A stretch of DNA of 64,000 nt from JAWKWH01 sp963669455. Lineage in GTDB: Bacteria; Pseudomonadota; Alphaproteobacteria; Rhizobiales; Rhizobiaceae. Below are positions 1-8,328 of this stretch, in pieces (positions within the stretch are counted from its first letter, which is position 1; the number at the start of each line of letters is the position of its first letter). Below the pieces are notes generated by a model. It did not search any database. It saw only the letters and a list, made by a program, of their open reading frames with translations, and was not told the origin of the DNA. The stretch covers positions 62,001 to 126,000 of the forward strand of contig OY770026.1 in assembly GCA_963669455.1 (NCBI GenBank), given 5' to 3'. The position numbers and the translations under genes were made by a program.

Positions 1-333
1 GAATTTCACATTGCCGATATTGGTGGTGGTCAGGATCGAGGTTGAATTCCAGCCAACCGTATATCCATCAGGCGCTGCATCCTTGATGTAGGAATAGGTG
101 ACCGCGCCGCCACCGCCGGGCTTGTTGATCGGAACAATGTTGACGCCGAGTATCTTGGCCATCTCGGTCGCCAGCAGACGTCCCTCGATGTCGGCCCCAC
201 CACCAGCACCAAACGGTATGATGAATTCCACCTGCTTTTCTGGAAAATCCGCCTTTGCCACAGTCGGCAATGCAAATCCGATGGACGCTGATACAGCCAG
301 TAGAAGTGTTTTTCCAAAACCCAGTTTGCTCAT
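1..333 (-). CDS. Bug/TctC-family tripartite tricarboxylate transporter substrate-binding protein (partial)
   Basis: This gene starts at 333 and runs off the left edge, so only the first 111 residues are visible. The ATG follows a clear GGGAGGAA ribosome site. Residues 1-28 form a Sec signal peptide (MSKLGFGKTLLLAVSAS, then a small-residue cleavage region). The mature part has FPEKQVEFIIPFGAGGG and the NKPGGGGAV segment, both typical of periplasmic Bug receptors, which usually run to about 320 residues. Such receptors deliver small carboxylates to TctA/TctB permeases, which should lie to the left. It is the last visible gene of the minus-strand oxidation operon, 24 bases after the molybdenum subunit, so it probably captures that pathway's substrate. 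The ligand is not predictable. Confidence 0.85.
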   Translation of the reverse strand, partial: MSKLGFGKTLLLAVSASIGFALPTVAKADFPEKQVEFIIPFGAGGGADIEGRLLATEMAKILGVNIVPINKPGGGGAVTYSYIKDAAPDGYTVGWNSTSILTTTNIGNVKF

Positions 334-357
334 TTTGTTTCCTCCCAATAAGCGGTT

Positions 358-3243
358 TTATTCCGCAGCCTCGATTGCTGCGCATGTTTGGCTCGCTTTG
401 TTTCGCAAAGCCTCCAGAACTTTCTCAGGTGTCGCGGGCAGCGACGTGATGCGGACGCCAATAGCGTCATAAATCGCATTTGCGATCGCAGGCGCCGTCG
501 GGACGAGCGCTGGTTCGCCAATTCCCTTGGCCCCGAGCGGGCTTTCGGGATCCTTATCCTCGATCAAGATCGACGTTATCTCCGGTACGTCGAGAGACGT
601 CGGCAGGATATATTTGGCAAATCCATGCGTGGAGGTATGGCCGTCATCGAGCTTATAATCCTCCATCAGGGCTTGGCCGAGGCCCTGCACCACACCGCCC
701 TCAATCTGGCCTTCGACGCCGCGGGGATTAATGACACGGCCAATATCGTGCGCTGCCCAGATGCCCAAAACCTGGACCTCGCCGGTCACCTTGTCGACTT
801 CCACCTCGGCAATTTGCGAGCCGAACACATAGGCCTGCCATGGACTTCCCGAACCATCGACCGGATGCAGGCCGGTTCCGTGTGCGGTAAACGAGCCGGA
901 CCCTACCGGTACGACACCGCGCTTCTTGCAGAGGTCGATAGCCTCTTCCATCGTCATTTTCAGATTGGTGTCTCTTACCCATATCATGCCGTTGAAGGCC
1001 TCAATCGTATCAACGGGCACGTCCCAATGGGCGGCAAGTTCCTTGTCCAGCTTCAGCCGCGCATCGCGGCAGGCAAGGGCAACAGAGTTGCCGATCATGT
1101 AGGTTTGCCGGGTCGCACCGGCGTGGGCCGCCTCCGGCGAGCGCGCCGTGTCATTGTCTCCGATGGTGACATCTTGAGGGCGCACGCCCAGCTCTTCTGC
1201 TGCAACCTGCGCTAAAACGGTCAGAATACCTTCGCCGATTTCGGTGACGCCGGTTACGATCTTGGCGGTTCCACCATCATCCAGTTCCGCCCAGGTGCCT
1301 GCCCGGTCAATCGTTGCCGTTCTTGCTATTCCATACCAGGATGCGGCAAGTCCGCGCCCGCGCACCTTGCTGCTTGAGGGTGGCCGCGGGCCGCTTTTGG
1401 CCATCCGTGCACCGAGGCTGCACGGAAGACGCGTGCCTGGCCCGGCCAGATCGCCTCTGGTGGTTCCTCGAACATTGGGGCTTCCATTCTCCCAGCCGGC
1501 GGCATTCTCGGCAGCATCCAGCACCCGGTCTATGGCAGCCGATTTGAGCGTCTGCTGGGTATGGGTTTTCGACCCGGCCCGCATCATGTTGATGCGCCTG
1601 ATTTCAAACGGGTCCAGCCCCAGGCGTTCGGCGCAAAGGTCGAGATGGCTTTCGGTGGCAAACTGCGCCTGCATACCGCCAAAGGTGCGAAACGCGCCGG
1701 ACGGTGTGTTGTTGGTATAAATCCCGTATGTGTCTACCTTCAGGTTTTCGATGTCGTAGGGACCGCAAGACAGGATTGCCGCCTTGCGCATCACGCCTTC
1801 GGTGGACATGCCATAGGCGCCGCCGTCGGAAATCATCTTGAATTCCACCGCCGTGATGCGCCCTTCATTGGTCAGGCCCATACGATAGCTGACGCGGGAG
1901 GGATGGCGTTTTGCCGTCGAGATTATCGATTCCTCGCGGGTGAACACCAGCCGGACCGGCTGGCCGGTTTTCATCGTCGCAAGCGCCAGCATGCCCTGAT
2001 AGATCATGTCTTCCTTGCCGCCGAAGCCGCCACCGACCGGGCTCATGATAAAGCGCACCTTGTTGATCGGCCGGTCCAGGATCTTGGCCAGCATGTGCCG
2101 GTGATGCGTGATGTTCTGGCTCGGCGAGACGATGGTCACCACATCGTCATGATCGACATAGGCAAGGCCGGCTTCCGGCTCCAGATAAGCGTGTTCGACG
2201 GCCTGCGTCGAATAGTCGTTCTCGATGATGACGTCCGCCTTGGCAAAACCCGCTTCGATATCGCCCTTTCGAACCGGAATATGTTTGACGACATTTGCCT
2301 TGGCATATTCATGCAATTGAGGTGCATCTTCCTGCATGGCCTCATGCGGATCGAACACGGCTGGCAGTTCTTCATAATCGACAACAATTTCGCGCAGTGC
2401 TCTTTGCGCGGTAAATTCATCGTCTGCGGCAACGGCTGCGACGGCCTCGCCGACATAGCGCACGCGGTCGCCGGCCATGACGGGCTGGTCATGGACAAAA
2501 ACGCCAAACCCGTCTTCGCCTGGGATATCCCTGGCGGTAATCACACAGGCGACGCCCGGCAACTGTTCGGCTTTTGACGTGTCGATTGATTTGATTGCGG
2601 CATGGGCATGGGGGCTGCGCAGAACCTTCATGTGCAGCATGCCGGGCATTGTCATGTCGCCGGCATATTTCAGCCGTCCGGTCACCTTGCCCGGCGCATC
2701 AAGGCGTCTGACATTGTTGCCGATGAATGAGGTTCCCGCACCATCTTCCTCAAGCACGGTCTCATCGGTCTTTCCGGCAATGATATCGCGGGCCATCTCA
2801 ACGGCTTCGAAAATCTTTGAATAGCCGGTGCAGCGGCAGATATTGCCGCCCATGCGTTCCTTGATTTCCTCGACGTCAGCATCGGGGTTTTCACGCAGTG
2901 CCGACGTTGCCGCCATGACCATGCCCGGTATGCAGTAACCGCACTGGCTGGCGCCCGTCTTGTGAAACGCCTGCTGCAGCGTTGTCATCGGCTTGTTTCC
3001 AGCCAGACCTTCGACGGTCTGAATGGTGGCGCCATTGGCTTTCGCCGCCGGCATCAGGCATGACTTGATCAGCTTGCCGTCGACAAATACCGAGCAGGTT
3101 CCGCATTCGCCGGCGCCGCAGCCTTCCTTCGTCCCGGTCAAACCCAAATCGTCACGCAAATAGTCAAGCAGACGCTGCCCGGCTTTCGCCGGTTTGCCGG
3201 TTTTACGACCATTGATTGTCAGTTCCATTGGAATATCAGACAT
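358..3243 (-). CDS. Xanthine-dehydrogenase-family hydroxylase/aldehyde oxidase, fused 2Fe-2S and molybdopterin subunit
   Basis: This 961-residue protein fuses two subunits that are often separate. Residues 1-80 are a plant-type 2Fe-2S domain (CGAGECGTC). Residues 85-160 are the second 2Fe-2S domain (CGYC, CRCTGY). The rest is the molybdopterin-binding part, with GGGFGGKED, AFRTFGGMQ and the KGIGEPA motif that holds the catalytic glutamate. The family hydroxylates N-heterocycles or oxidises aldehydes and passes electrons through FeS to FAD. The FAD subunit is encoded just upstream and overlaps by 8 bases, so the two are translated together. About 35 low-complexity residues around 591-625 interrupt the usual run into VRGRGLAASWYG; see the palindromic insertion. 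The substrate is unknown, but the neighbouring alcohol dehydrogenase suggests an alcohol-aldehyde-acid route. Confidence 0.88.
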   Translation of the reverse strand: MSDIPMELTINGRKTGKPAKAGQRLLDYLRDDLGLTGTKEGCGAGECGTCSVFVDGKLIKSCLMPAAKANGATIQTVEGLAGNKPMTTLQQAFHKTGASQCGYCIPGMVMAATSALRENPDADVEEIKERMGGNICRCTGYSKIFEAVEMARDIIAGKTDETVLEEDGAGTSFIGNNVRRLDAPGKVTGRLKYAGDMTMPGMLHMKVLRSPHAHAAIKSIDTSKAEQLPGVACVITARDIPGEDGFGVFVHDQPVMAGDRVRYVGEAVAAVAADDEFTAQRALREIVVDYEELPAVFDPHEAMQEDAPQLHEYAKANVVKHIPVRKGDIEAGFAKADVIIENDYSTQAVEHAYLEPEAGLAYVDHDDVVTIVSPSQNITHHRHMLAKILDRPINKVRFIMSPVGGGFGGKEDMIYQGMLALATMKTGQPVRLVFTREESIISTAKRHPSRVSYRMGLTNEGRITAVEFKMISDGGAYGMSTEGVMRKAAILSCGPYDIENLKVDTYGIYTNNTPSGAFRTFGGMQAQFATESHLDLCAERLGLDPFEIRRINMMRAGSKTHTQQTLKSAAIDRVLDAAENAAGWENGSPNVRGTTRGDLAGPGTRLPCSLGARMAKSGPRPPSSSKVRGRGLAASWYGIARTATIDRAGTWAELDDGGTAKIVTGVTEIGEGILTVLAQVAAEELGVRPQDVTIGDNDTARSPEAAHAGATRQTYMIGNSVALACRDARLKLDKELAAHWDVPVDTIEAFNGMIWVRDTNLKMTMEEAIDLCKKRGVVPVGSGSFTAHGTGLHPVDGSGSPWQAYVFGSQIAEVEVDKVTGEVQVLGIWAAHDIGRVINPRGVEGQIEGGVVQGLGQALMEDYKLDDGHTSTHGFAKYILPTSLDVPEITSILIEDKDPESPLGAKGIGEPALVPTAPAIANAIYDAIGVRITSLPATPEKVLEALRNKASQTCAAIEAAE
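1368..1473. repeat. Palindromic in-frame insertion inside the molybdenum hydroxylase gene
   Basis: About 105 bases (35 codons) sit in frame between two conserved parts of the molybdopterin domain. The stretch holds several inverted repeats: CCGTGCA at 1405-1411 with TGCACGG at 1419-1425, an outer GGCCA/TGGCC pair at 1399-1403 and 1438-1442, and CCAGA/TCTGG at 1446-1460. The encoded residues are rich in Gly, Pro, Arg and Ser, unlike the flanks. This resembles the palindromic elements known to be tolerated inside Rickettsia genes, but it has no visible second copy in this window. Its exact ends are estimated from the break in family conservation. Confidence 0.5.
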
Positions 3244-4153
3244 TGGCGCTTTCCTTTGGATGTTGAACTGCTAGACGGTGCCCGCTGTCGTGCAGGGCAT
3301 CTTCTATGGCCCGGGCAATGAAGCCGCGGACGACATCGGCACGGTACTCGCGGCGGGTTCTGGAATTCACCAGCCCATCGGTCAGTTGCGATGCCGCCGA
3401 TATGGTGTCGGCTGAAATCTCCTTGCCGATCAGGAATTCTTCGATCCGGGTGAGCCGGACCGGCACAGGCCCGGTGCCGCCAAGGGCTATGCGGATATCT
3501 GCAAACGTCTTGCCGTCTTCGCAGAGTTTTATCACGCAGGCGGTGCAAACGGTTGAGATGACGAGCGACCGGCGCTGGCCAACCTTTTCAAAGGAACCGC
3601 CATAGCCCTCCAGCGTATCGCAGATGACCGCTGTAGCGATCTCACCATCGCCTAAATCCGTGCGGCCCGGGCCGGTGATGAACTCTGTCAGCTTTACGGT
3701 GCGCGTTTCTATCTGGCCGTCCTTAAGCCGGGCCAGCTCGACCTCGGCATTGTGGGTCAGCATGGGAGGCGTGCCATCGGCAGCCGGCGATGCATTGACC
3801 AGATTGCCAATCAATGTGGCCTGCTGACGGATTTGATCATCCGCAAACCAGATTGCGCAATAAGGCATGCCCGGCATCAGCCGTTTCAGCCCGCCGTCAG
3901 TCAGAAAATCCTGAAAAACAACGTTCGCGCCAAGGTGGATTTTTTCGCCCTCGACTTTGTAACCGGACAATTCTTCCACACGGCTCAGATCAATCATCTG
4001 ATTGAAATGAACATCGCCTGCACGGCCTTCGCGAGCCCAGGGGAGAATGTCCGTTGCCCCGGCGATAAGGGTGCTGGATTGCGGCGCCTGCCCCCAGGAA
4101 ACGAGCGCGTCCTTCAGGTTTTCAGGCATCAGATATGTATCGCAGGAAAGCAT
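3236..4153 (-). CDS. FAD-binding (medium) subunit of the xanthine-dehydrogenase-family enzyme
   Basis: This is a 305-residue CutM/CoxM-type FAD subunit. It has an N-terminal FAD-binding domain with IAGATDILPW and a TLIGNLVNASPAADG segment (the family's TxGGNxxxxSPxxD flavin loop), and a C-terminal CO-dehydrogenase flavoprotein domain near the VRLTRIEEFL region. It takes electrons from the FeS clusters of the fused subunit encoded by the next gene. I chose the ATG at 4153 because GGAGGAGATCAGC lies directly before it; the longer open frame begins inside the preceding dehydrogenase gene and looks non-coding. The stop codon lies inside the next gene, and 22 bases separate this start from the dehydrogenase stop, so all are one transcript. 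Confidence 0.87.
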   Translation of the reverse strand: MLSCDTYLMPENLKDALVSWGQAPQSSTLIAGATDILPWAREGRAGDVHFNQMIDLSRVEELSGYKVEGEKIHLGANVVFQDFLTDGGLKRLMPGMPYCAIWFADDQIRQQATLIGNLVNASPAADGTPPMLTHNAEVELARLKDGQIETRTVKLTEFITGPGRTDLGDGEIATAVICDTLEGYGGSFEKVGQRRSLVISTVCTACVIKLCEDGKTFADIRIALGGTGPVPVRLTRIEEFLIGKEISADTISAASQLTDGLVNSRTRREYRADVVRGFIARAIEDALHDSGHRLAVQHPKESANV

Positions 4154-4175
4154 GCTGATCTCCTCCCGACGGCGG

Positions 4176-5342
4176 CTATTCTGCCGCCACCGCCTGCTGT
4201 CCGACAGCATGTTTGTTCTTGACCACCACCTTGATGGCATCTTCCACGCGGTCTTTTGCGTAGCGCAGCGCTTCGGGCAATTCGCTCATCGGGAAGGTGT
4301 GAGTGTGGATCATTGTTGCGTCAAAACGCTTCTGGCGCATGAAAGCCTCCGCCCGGTGGGTGGCCGTCTTTCCTTCACCACGAATGCCGTAAAGATAGAT
4401 GTTGTTGCGCACCAGATAGGCTACATCCACCGGAACCGGCTCCTGCGGGAATGCAGCCAGGCAAATCTTGCCGCCGCGATTGACCATCTTGGCGGCATCG
4501 TTGACGCCGGTTGGATTGCCCGCGCATTCCACCACATAGTCGACGCCCTTGCCGCCCATGATGCGGTGAACGGCTTCCACCGCGTCTTCGTTTCTGACGT
4601 TAATCACATGATCGGCGCCAAGCTTCTTGCCCATTTCGAGACGATTGTCTCTGGTGCCGGTCAGGATAACCGGCTGCGCGCCAAGAGCCTTTGCCACCGC
4701 AACTCCCATCAGACCGATGGGTCCAGGCCCGGTAACGACGACGCTCTCGCCAGCAACAAGACCACCCAGTTCCGTCAGACCATACATGGCCGTTCCGGCG
4801 GTGACGACCAGCGTCGCCTCTTCGTCGCTCATGTCATCGTCGACATGCACCAGCGTGTTGATGTGATTGACCTGATACTCGCAAAAACCGCCATCCGTGG
4901 TGAAGCCGTTTGCACGGTGGCCCTTGTCAACGTCGCCGTAGTTCTTGCCGTAATTGTGGCACGATGTGTACATGCCCTGGCGGCAGCGCTTGCACTGGCC
5001 GCAACCGGCATGAATTTCCACCGTCACCCGGTCGCCGATATTGTACTCGTCGACGCCCGGTCCGGTGGCAACGACGGTCCCCATATATTCGTGCCCCGGT
5101 GTGAAACCCTTATTGTGCGGGCCGCCGCCTTCGATCTGGGCGGGAGGACCATGGTGGATGATCTCAAGATCTGTCGCGCAGATGGCGACCGCATCAATTC
5201 TTACCAGCACATGCGCCGGGCCTGGAACCGGCACCGGCTTGTCCTCAAGCGTGATTTCGCCCGGATCGCCCAGCACCCAGGCTTTCATGGTTTCCGGAAC
5301 CGGAAATTCGGTGCTGGTTTTTACGTTTTCAGGCATAGTCAT
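4176..5342 (-). CDS. Zinc-dependent medium-chain alcohol dehydrogenase
   Basis: This 388-residue protein belongs to the MDR superfamily (threonine/sorbitol dehydrogenase type). The GroES-like half has the catalytic-zinc GHEYMGTV motif and the structural-zinc loop CGQCKRCRQGMYTSC. The Rossmann half has VVTGPGPIGLMGVAVAKALG for NAD(P). It should oxidise a secondary or primary alcohol or polyol in the cytoplasm. The start at 5342 follows GAGGGAAAACAATC; a second ATG lies two codons later. It sits between the IclR regulator and the molybdenum enzyme on the same strand. A plausible division of labour is that this enzyme makes the aldehyde or ketone which the molybdenum enzyme then oxidises. This is inference, and the substrate is not known. 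Confidence 0.85.
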   Translation of the reverse strand: MTMPENVKTSTEFPVPETMKAWVLGDPGEITLEDKPVPVPGPAHVLVRIDAVAICATDLEIIHHGPPAQIEGGGPHNKGFTPGHEYMGTVVATGPGVDEYNIGDRVTVEIHAGCGQCKRCRQGMYTSCHNYGKNYGDVDKGHRANGFTTDGGFCEYQVNHINTLVHVDDDMSDEEATLVVTAGTAMYGLTELGGLVAGESVVVTGPGPIGLMGVAVAKALGAQPVILTGTRDNRLEMGKKLGADHVINVRNEDAVEAVHRIMGGKGVDYVVECAGNPTGVNDAAKMVNRGGKICLAAFPQEPVPVDVAYLVRNNIYLYGIRGEGKTATHRAEAFMRQKRFDATMIHTHTFPMSELPEALRYAKDRVEDAIKVVVKNKHAVGQQAVAAE

Positions 5343-5378
5343 GATTGTTTTCCCTCAAATGTATGTCGATAGTTCTTG

Positions 5379-6248
5379 TTAGGCTGCATCGGTGTCGCTG
5401 TCTGACTGCGCATTCGGCCCGCCTATCAGCTCCGACAGGTTGGCGGTTGCTGCACGCACCGCTTTGGTCACAGCCTCAAGATGGTCTCCCTGGGCGCGCA
5501 AAGTGGGTATCGAACAGCTGATCGAGCCAATAACCGCGCCGGCGTGATCGCGTATCGCGGACCCGACACATGTGACATCCGGCTGGAATTCTTCATTGTC
5601 CAATGCAAAGCCGTTGCGGCGCACCAACCGCAACTCTTCCATAAGGCCGGCGATGTCGGTGATTGTCTTTTCGGTAAACCGCGTCAGACCCTTTTCGGAA
5701 ATCAAGCGGGCAATTTCGGTCTCGGGCAACCAGGCCAGTATGGCCTTGCCGGTGGCCGTTGCATGCGCGGCATTGGCTTTGCCGGGCCCATCTATGCCGA
5801 CCCTGACAGGCCGTGTGGAATCCAGTTTGGCCAGCGTGGTGAGCTCATAGCCCTGCAGGGCTTCAAGATGAACGCTCTCACCGGTGAGTTGAGCGAGTTT
5901 TTTCAAAATAGGTGAGGCAATGCCGGTAATGTCAAACTGCCGCAACCGGCTGCTGGACAGTTCAAGAACCTTGTTGCTGATGAAATACGTGCGGCCTCTG
6001 GGGTTCTGCCCGACATAGCCCCGCTTGACCAAAGTGGTGATCAGATGATGACAGGTCGACGGGTTAAAACCGGACAGCTCGGTGATTTCGCGCAGCTGCA
6101 TTTCGCGCTCGGCACCGGCCAGCAATTCCAGAATGTCAAATGCGCGCTCGACCGACTGCACCGTGCGCCCGGCTCCGACATTACCGGATGCCTTGCCCGA
6201 TCCTGAGCCGGTTTTGCTCCCATCGAATATATCGACCACGTCGACCAT
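5379..6248 (-). CDS. IclR-family transcriptional regulator of the oxidation operon
   Basis: This 289-residue regulator has an N-terminal winged helix (VERAFDILELLAGAEREMQL, then a recognition helix around FNPSTCHHLITTL) and a C-terminal IclR effector domain ending near CVGSAIRDHAGAVIGSISCS. IclR proteins act as dimers that sense small organic acids and repress or activate neighbouring catabolic genes. I placed the start at the ATG at 6248 because GGTGGAGGACAAGCCT precedes it; an in-frame ATG 20 codons upstream lacks a ribosome site. It is the first gene of the minus-strand cluster, 36 bases before the dehydrogenase, so it may regulate its own operon through the repeats in the upstream gap. 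Confidence 0.9.
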   Translation of the reverse strand: MVDVVDIFDGSKTGSGSGKASGNVGAGRTVQSVERAFDILELLAGAEREMQLREITELSGFNPSTCHHLITTLVKRGYVGQNPRGRTYFISNKVLELSSSRLRQFDITGIASPILKKLAQLTGESVHLEALQGYELTTLAKLDSTRPVRVGIDGPGKANAAHATATGKAILAWLPETEIARLISEKGLTRFTEKTITDIAGLMEELRLVRRNGFALDNEEFQPDVTCVGSAIRDHAGAVIGSISCSIPTLRAQGDHLEAVTKAVRAATANLSELIGGPNAQSDSDTDAA

Positions 6249-6587
6249 AGGCTTGTCCTCCACCAAGCTGACGGGCCGAAACATGCATAGCGGATAGGAT
6301 AGAGTCAAGAATTTTTGTAAATATCAAAGAAGATTTGCATATGTCAAATTTTGTAAATCGATTGTGGCGCCGATTTGCCGTTGGAGCGCATCCGTGACGG
6401 GTGGGTGGACATCAAAGCTGATATTCAAGACCGGCATCAAAACCGGCAGGTCCGAACGGGTTTGCAATTGGCAGGCGCCCTTTATTGCCATGCAAACGGA
6501 AAGGACGGCTGGAATGGGTGATTGCGTGTTTGCGATGGGCAGGCATCGCCCGTCGAGCGGCTTGACACCGGATCGTGCGCGTTGCGG
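6249..6587. promoter_or_regulatory. Intergenic region with candidate IclR operator
   Basis: This 339-base gap between the regulator start and the end of the next minus-strand gene holds no credible gene. Its right-hand two thirds show nothing notable. Close to the regulator, the 10-mer TTTTGTAAAT occurs twice in direct orientation (6313-6322 and 6349-6358), flanking the near-palindrome TTTGCATATGTCAAA. The stretch is AT-rich and lies where the promoter of the IclR operon must be, so it is a reasonable operator candidate. No promoter hexamers stand out. Confidence 0.35.
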
Positions 6588-6965
6588 CTATTTGCGTGCG
6601 GGCAATGTCACAGCCATTTCCCGGCCACCGAGCCCGTCGACCTTGTCATGTGCGCGTACGATTACTTCGCTCACGCCCTCGGGGATCGCGACGCCGCCAA
6701 GGCTGCGGGTAAAGGGTTGCTCGTTTTCATGCGGATGCAGGAGTATGCGCTCGCCTAATACTGTTCCATTGGGACCAACCACGTCCCATCGATCGGCATA
6801 GTGTTCCCAACCGGTGTCGTCGTGCCGCACGGTGACGTCAAAGCGGAATGTACCGCCACTTTCCTCCGTCACCTTGACCGCGACCACATCAGCTTCGCCG
6901 GCAATCGCAGGCGCGGCAATGATTTGAGCGGCCAGGGCCACCATGATTGGAAATGTTTTTTTCAT
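6588..6965 (-). CDS. Small secreted protein of unknown function
   Basis: This 125-residue protein begins with a signal peptide (MKKTFPIMVALAAQIIAAPA, cleaved after AIAGEA). The mature part is a short beta-rich domain with TFRFDVTVRHDDTGWEHYAD and LLHPHENEQPFTRSL, which suggests an immunoglobulin-like or cupredoxin-like fold. I do not recognise a named family with certainty. I chose the ATG at 6965 rather than one seven codons upstream because the former gives the classic Lys-Lys signal peptide. It lies 69 bases downstream of a nuclease gene on the same strand, so the two could be co-transcribed. Confidence 0.65.
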   Translation of the reverse strand: MKKTFPIMVALAAQIIAAPAIAGEADVVAVKVTEESGGTFRFDVTVRHDDTGWEHYADRWDVVGPNGTVLGERILLHPHENEQPFTRSLGGVAIPEGVSEVIVRAHDKVDGLGGREMAVTLPARK

Positions 6966-7034
6966 TGGGCGAGAATGGCGCGACAAGCTCTCAAGTTCCA
7001 GTCACGATACGTTTATTGGCGTTTATCGCCTGTG

Positions 7035-7967
7035 CTACAAAACAATATCGCGCATATCGGTGATCGCGGCCGTTCCAGGGGCGGTGGCGGCGATGACATC
7101 GCGGCTTGAAATGCCGGCAAATCTGCCGCGTGGGACGGCAGCCAGCCCCGGCAGCATGCGCCCACGAAAATCAGCACGCGCCAGGCTGGTGGCCGGCGTC
7201 AGAGCGCGCTTGCGACGGTCAAACAATAGCGGGTCGAATTTGCGAAGTGCGGGAAAGGTAAGGCCGGTCAAAACCTCGATTGTGGTGAGCCGCACCTGTT
7301 CCAACACCGGGTTGAACGACAATGGTTTGACACTGTCATAATCACGCTGCCAGACCAGAAAACCGGCTGCACGCATGGCGCCATCAAGTTCCACACACAT
7401 CACTTTCCAGAAACCCGCCGGAATTCGGATCGGGGTTTCGCCAGGCGCGTTTTTGTGTTCGGGATCATCGTCGGTAAACACCGGTCCGGTGAAGACTGAG
7501 GCGCGGCGGCTGTCGCTTTGCACCCGTTTTAGCATCCAGTCTTCGATCCTGCCCCAGGCGTCGTCGTGCAGGTTTTCATGCTGGGGGGCGACATTGGACC
7601 AGTGATCGCTTTCGCGCTCGGCGATACGCGCATCGGCCTCCCGGCCCCATGACATGCTCTTGCGCCGGGCCAGATGACCCTGATCCCAGTGATTGTTTCG
7701 ATATCCCCTGTCGGCATCCACCTGCAGGGCATTGGGCTTGATTTTGGGGTCGAATTTAAACGAGCGGGTGGTGTATTGCTTTACCGGGATGGTCCTGCCA
7801 TCGATATTGTGCGCCGAGACGAAGGCAAACCCGCGGGCCTGGTTGAACAGGAGCGAAAAGCGCGAATGATGGATGTAGTCGGCACCGAATGCGGTTTGAA
7901 GCAACCGCTGTCTTGGAACCGGCAAAGGGATCGTATGGCCGGGAACGAATTTCGGATCATAGGGCAA
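7035..7967 (-). CDS. DNA/RNA non-specific endonuclease (NUC/EndoG family)
   Basis: This 310-residue protein carries the beta-beta-alpha-metal nuclease signature. The segment WDQGHLARR around residues 94-102 corresponds to the family's DRGH motif, with catalytic His98 kept and the Arg of DRGH replaced by Gln. The metal-binding asparagine region appears as SNVAPQHENLHDDAWGRIEDW. The start is a TTG at 7967, preceded by GGAGG at good spacing. There is no signal peptide or membrane segment, unusual for a family whose members are often exported. A small secreted protein follows on the same strand. Possible roles are nucleotide scavenging after lysis, defence or a toxin; the sequence does not decide. 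Confidence 0.8.
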   Translation of the reverse strand: MPYDPKFVPGHTIPLPVPRQRLLQTAFGADYIHHSRFSLLFNQARGFAFVSAHNIDGRTIPVKQYTTRSFKFDPKIKPNALQVDADRGYRNNHWDQGHLARRKSMSWGREADARIAERESDHWSNVAPQHENLHDDAWGRIEDWMLKRVQSDSRRASVFTGPVFTDDDPEHKNAPGETPIRIPAGFWKVMCVELDGAMRAAGFLVWQRDYDSVKPLSFNPVLEQVRLTTIEVLTGLTFPALRKFDPLLFDRRKRALTPATSLARADFRGRMLPGLAAVPRGRFAGISSRDVIAATAPGTAAITDMRDIVL

Positions 7968-8328
7968 TCAACCAACCTCCGGCCGTTTGTCTGTAAGATT
8001 ACTTAACAACTATTACAAACTACTGGCAATTTATTTGTGGCGTTACGATCAATTTTTGCAACAGATATTGGTGTTCTTACATCGCGGAATTGGCCCTGTT
8101 CGACAAACAGGATAGCTGCCCGGGTGACCCCAACCGGGCTTTGCGGATGCCAAATCGGGCGATACTGACAGCAATTTGGGACAATAAAATGCTGCGCTGC
8201 GCAATTGCACGGATAATTCCTTGATTTTATTGTATAATTTCACCACATAGAAAGCCCTAAAGATTAGCGTTTCCAGGGCCGGTCGGCTATAAACGGGCAA
8301 CTGATTCTAATTCGATTGTGACAGACGT
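7968..8328 (+). promoter_or_regulatory. Divergent intergenic region with probable gyrA promoter
   Basis: These 361 bases separate the nuclease from gyrA and contain no credible gene. A plausible promoter for gyrA has TTGCAC at 8205-8210, a 17-base spacer and TATTGT at 8228-8233; a TATAAT also lies at 8233-8238. A hairpin with a GCCCGG/CCGGGC stem (8118-8139) is followed by TTT and may insulate the two directions or act as a weak terminator. The gyrA start codon is TTG and no strong ribosome site is visible before it. Confidence 0.35.

Noticed and set aside
1561..2577. A 338-codon plus-strand open frame opposite the molybdenum hydroxylase gene
   Set aside because: It is the antisense shadow of a conserved gene, with no ribosome site and composition typical of a reversed GC-rich frame.
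4047..5372. A 441-codon plus-strand open frame opposite the FAD subunit and alcohol dehydrogenase
   Set aside because: It spans two real minus-strand genes and shows no domain; it exists because GC-rich antisense frames lack stops.
8118..8139. GCCCGG/CCGGGC hairpin upstream of gyrA as a terminator or riboswitch
   Set aside because: Both neighbours point away from it, the T-run is only three bases, and no riboswitch pattern is recognisable.
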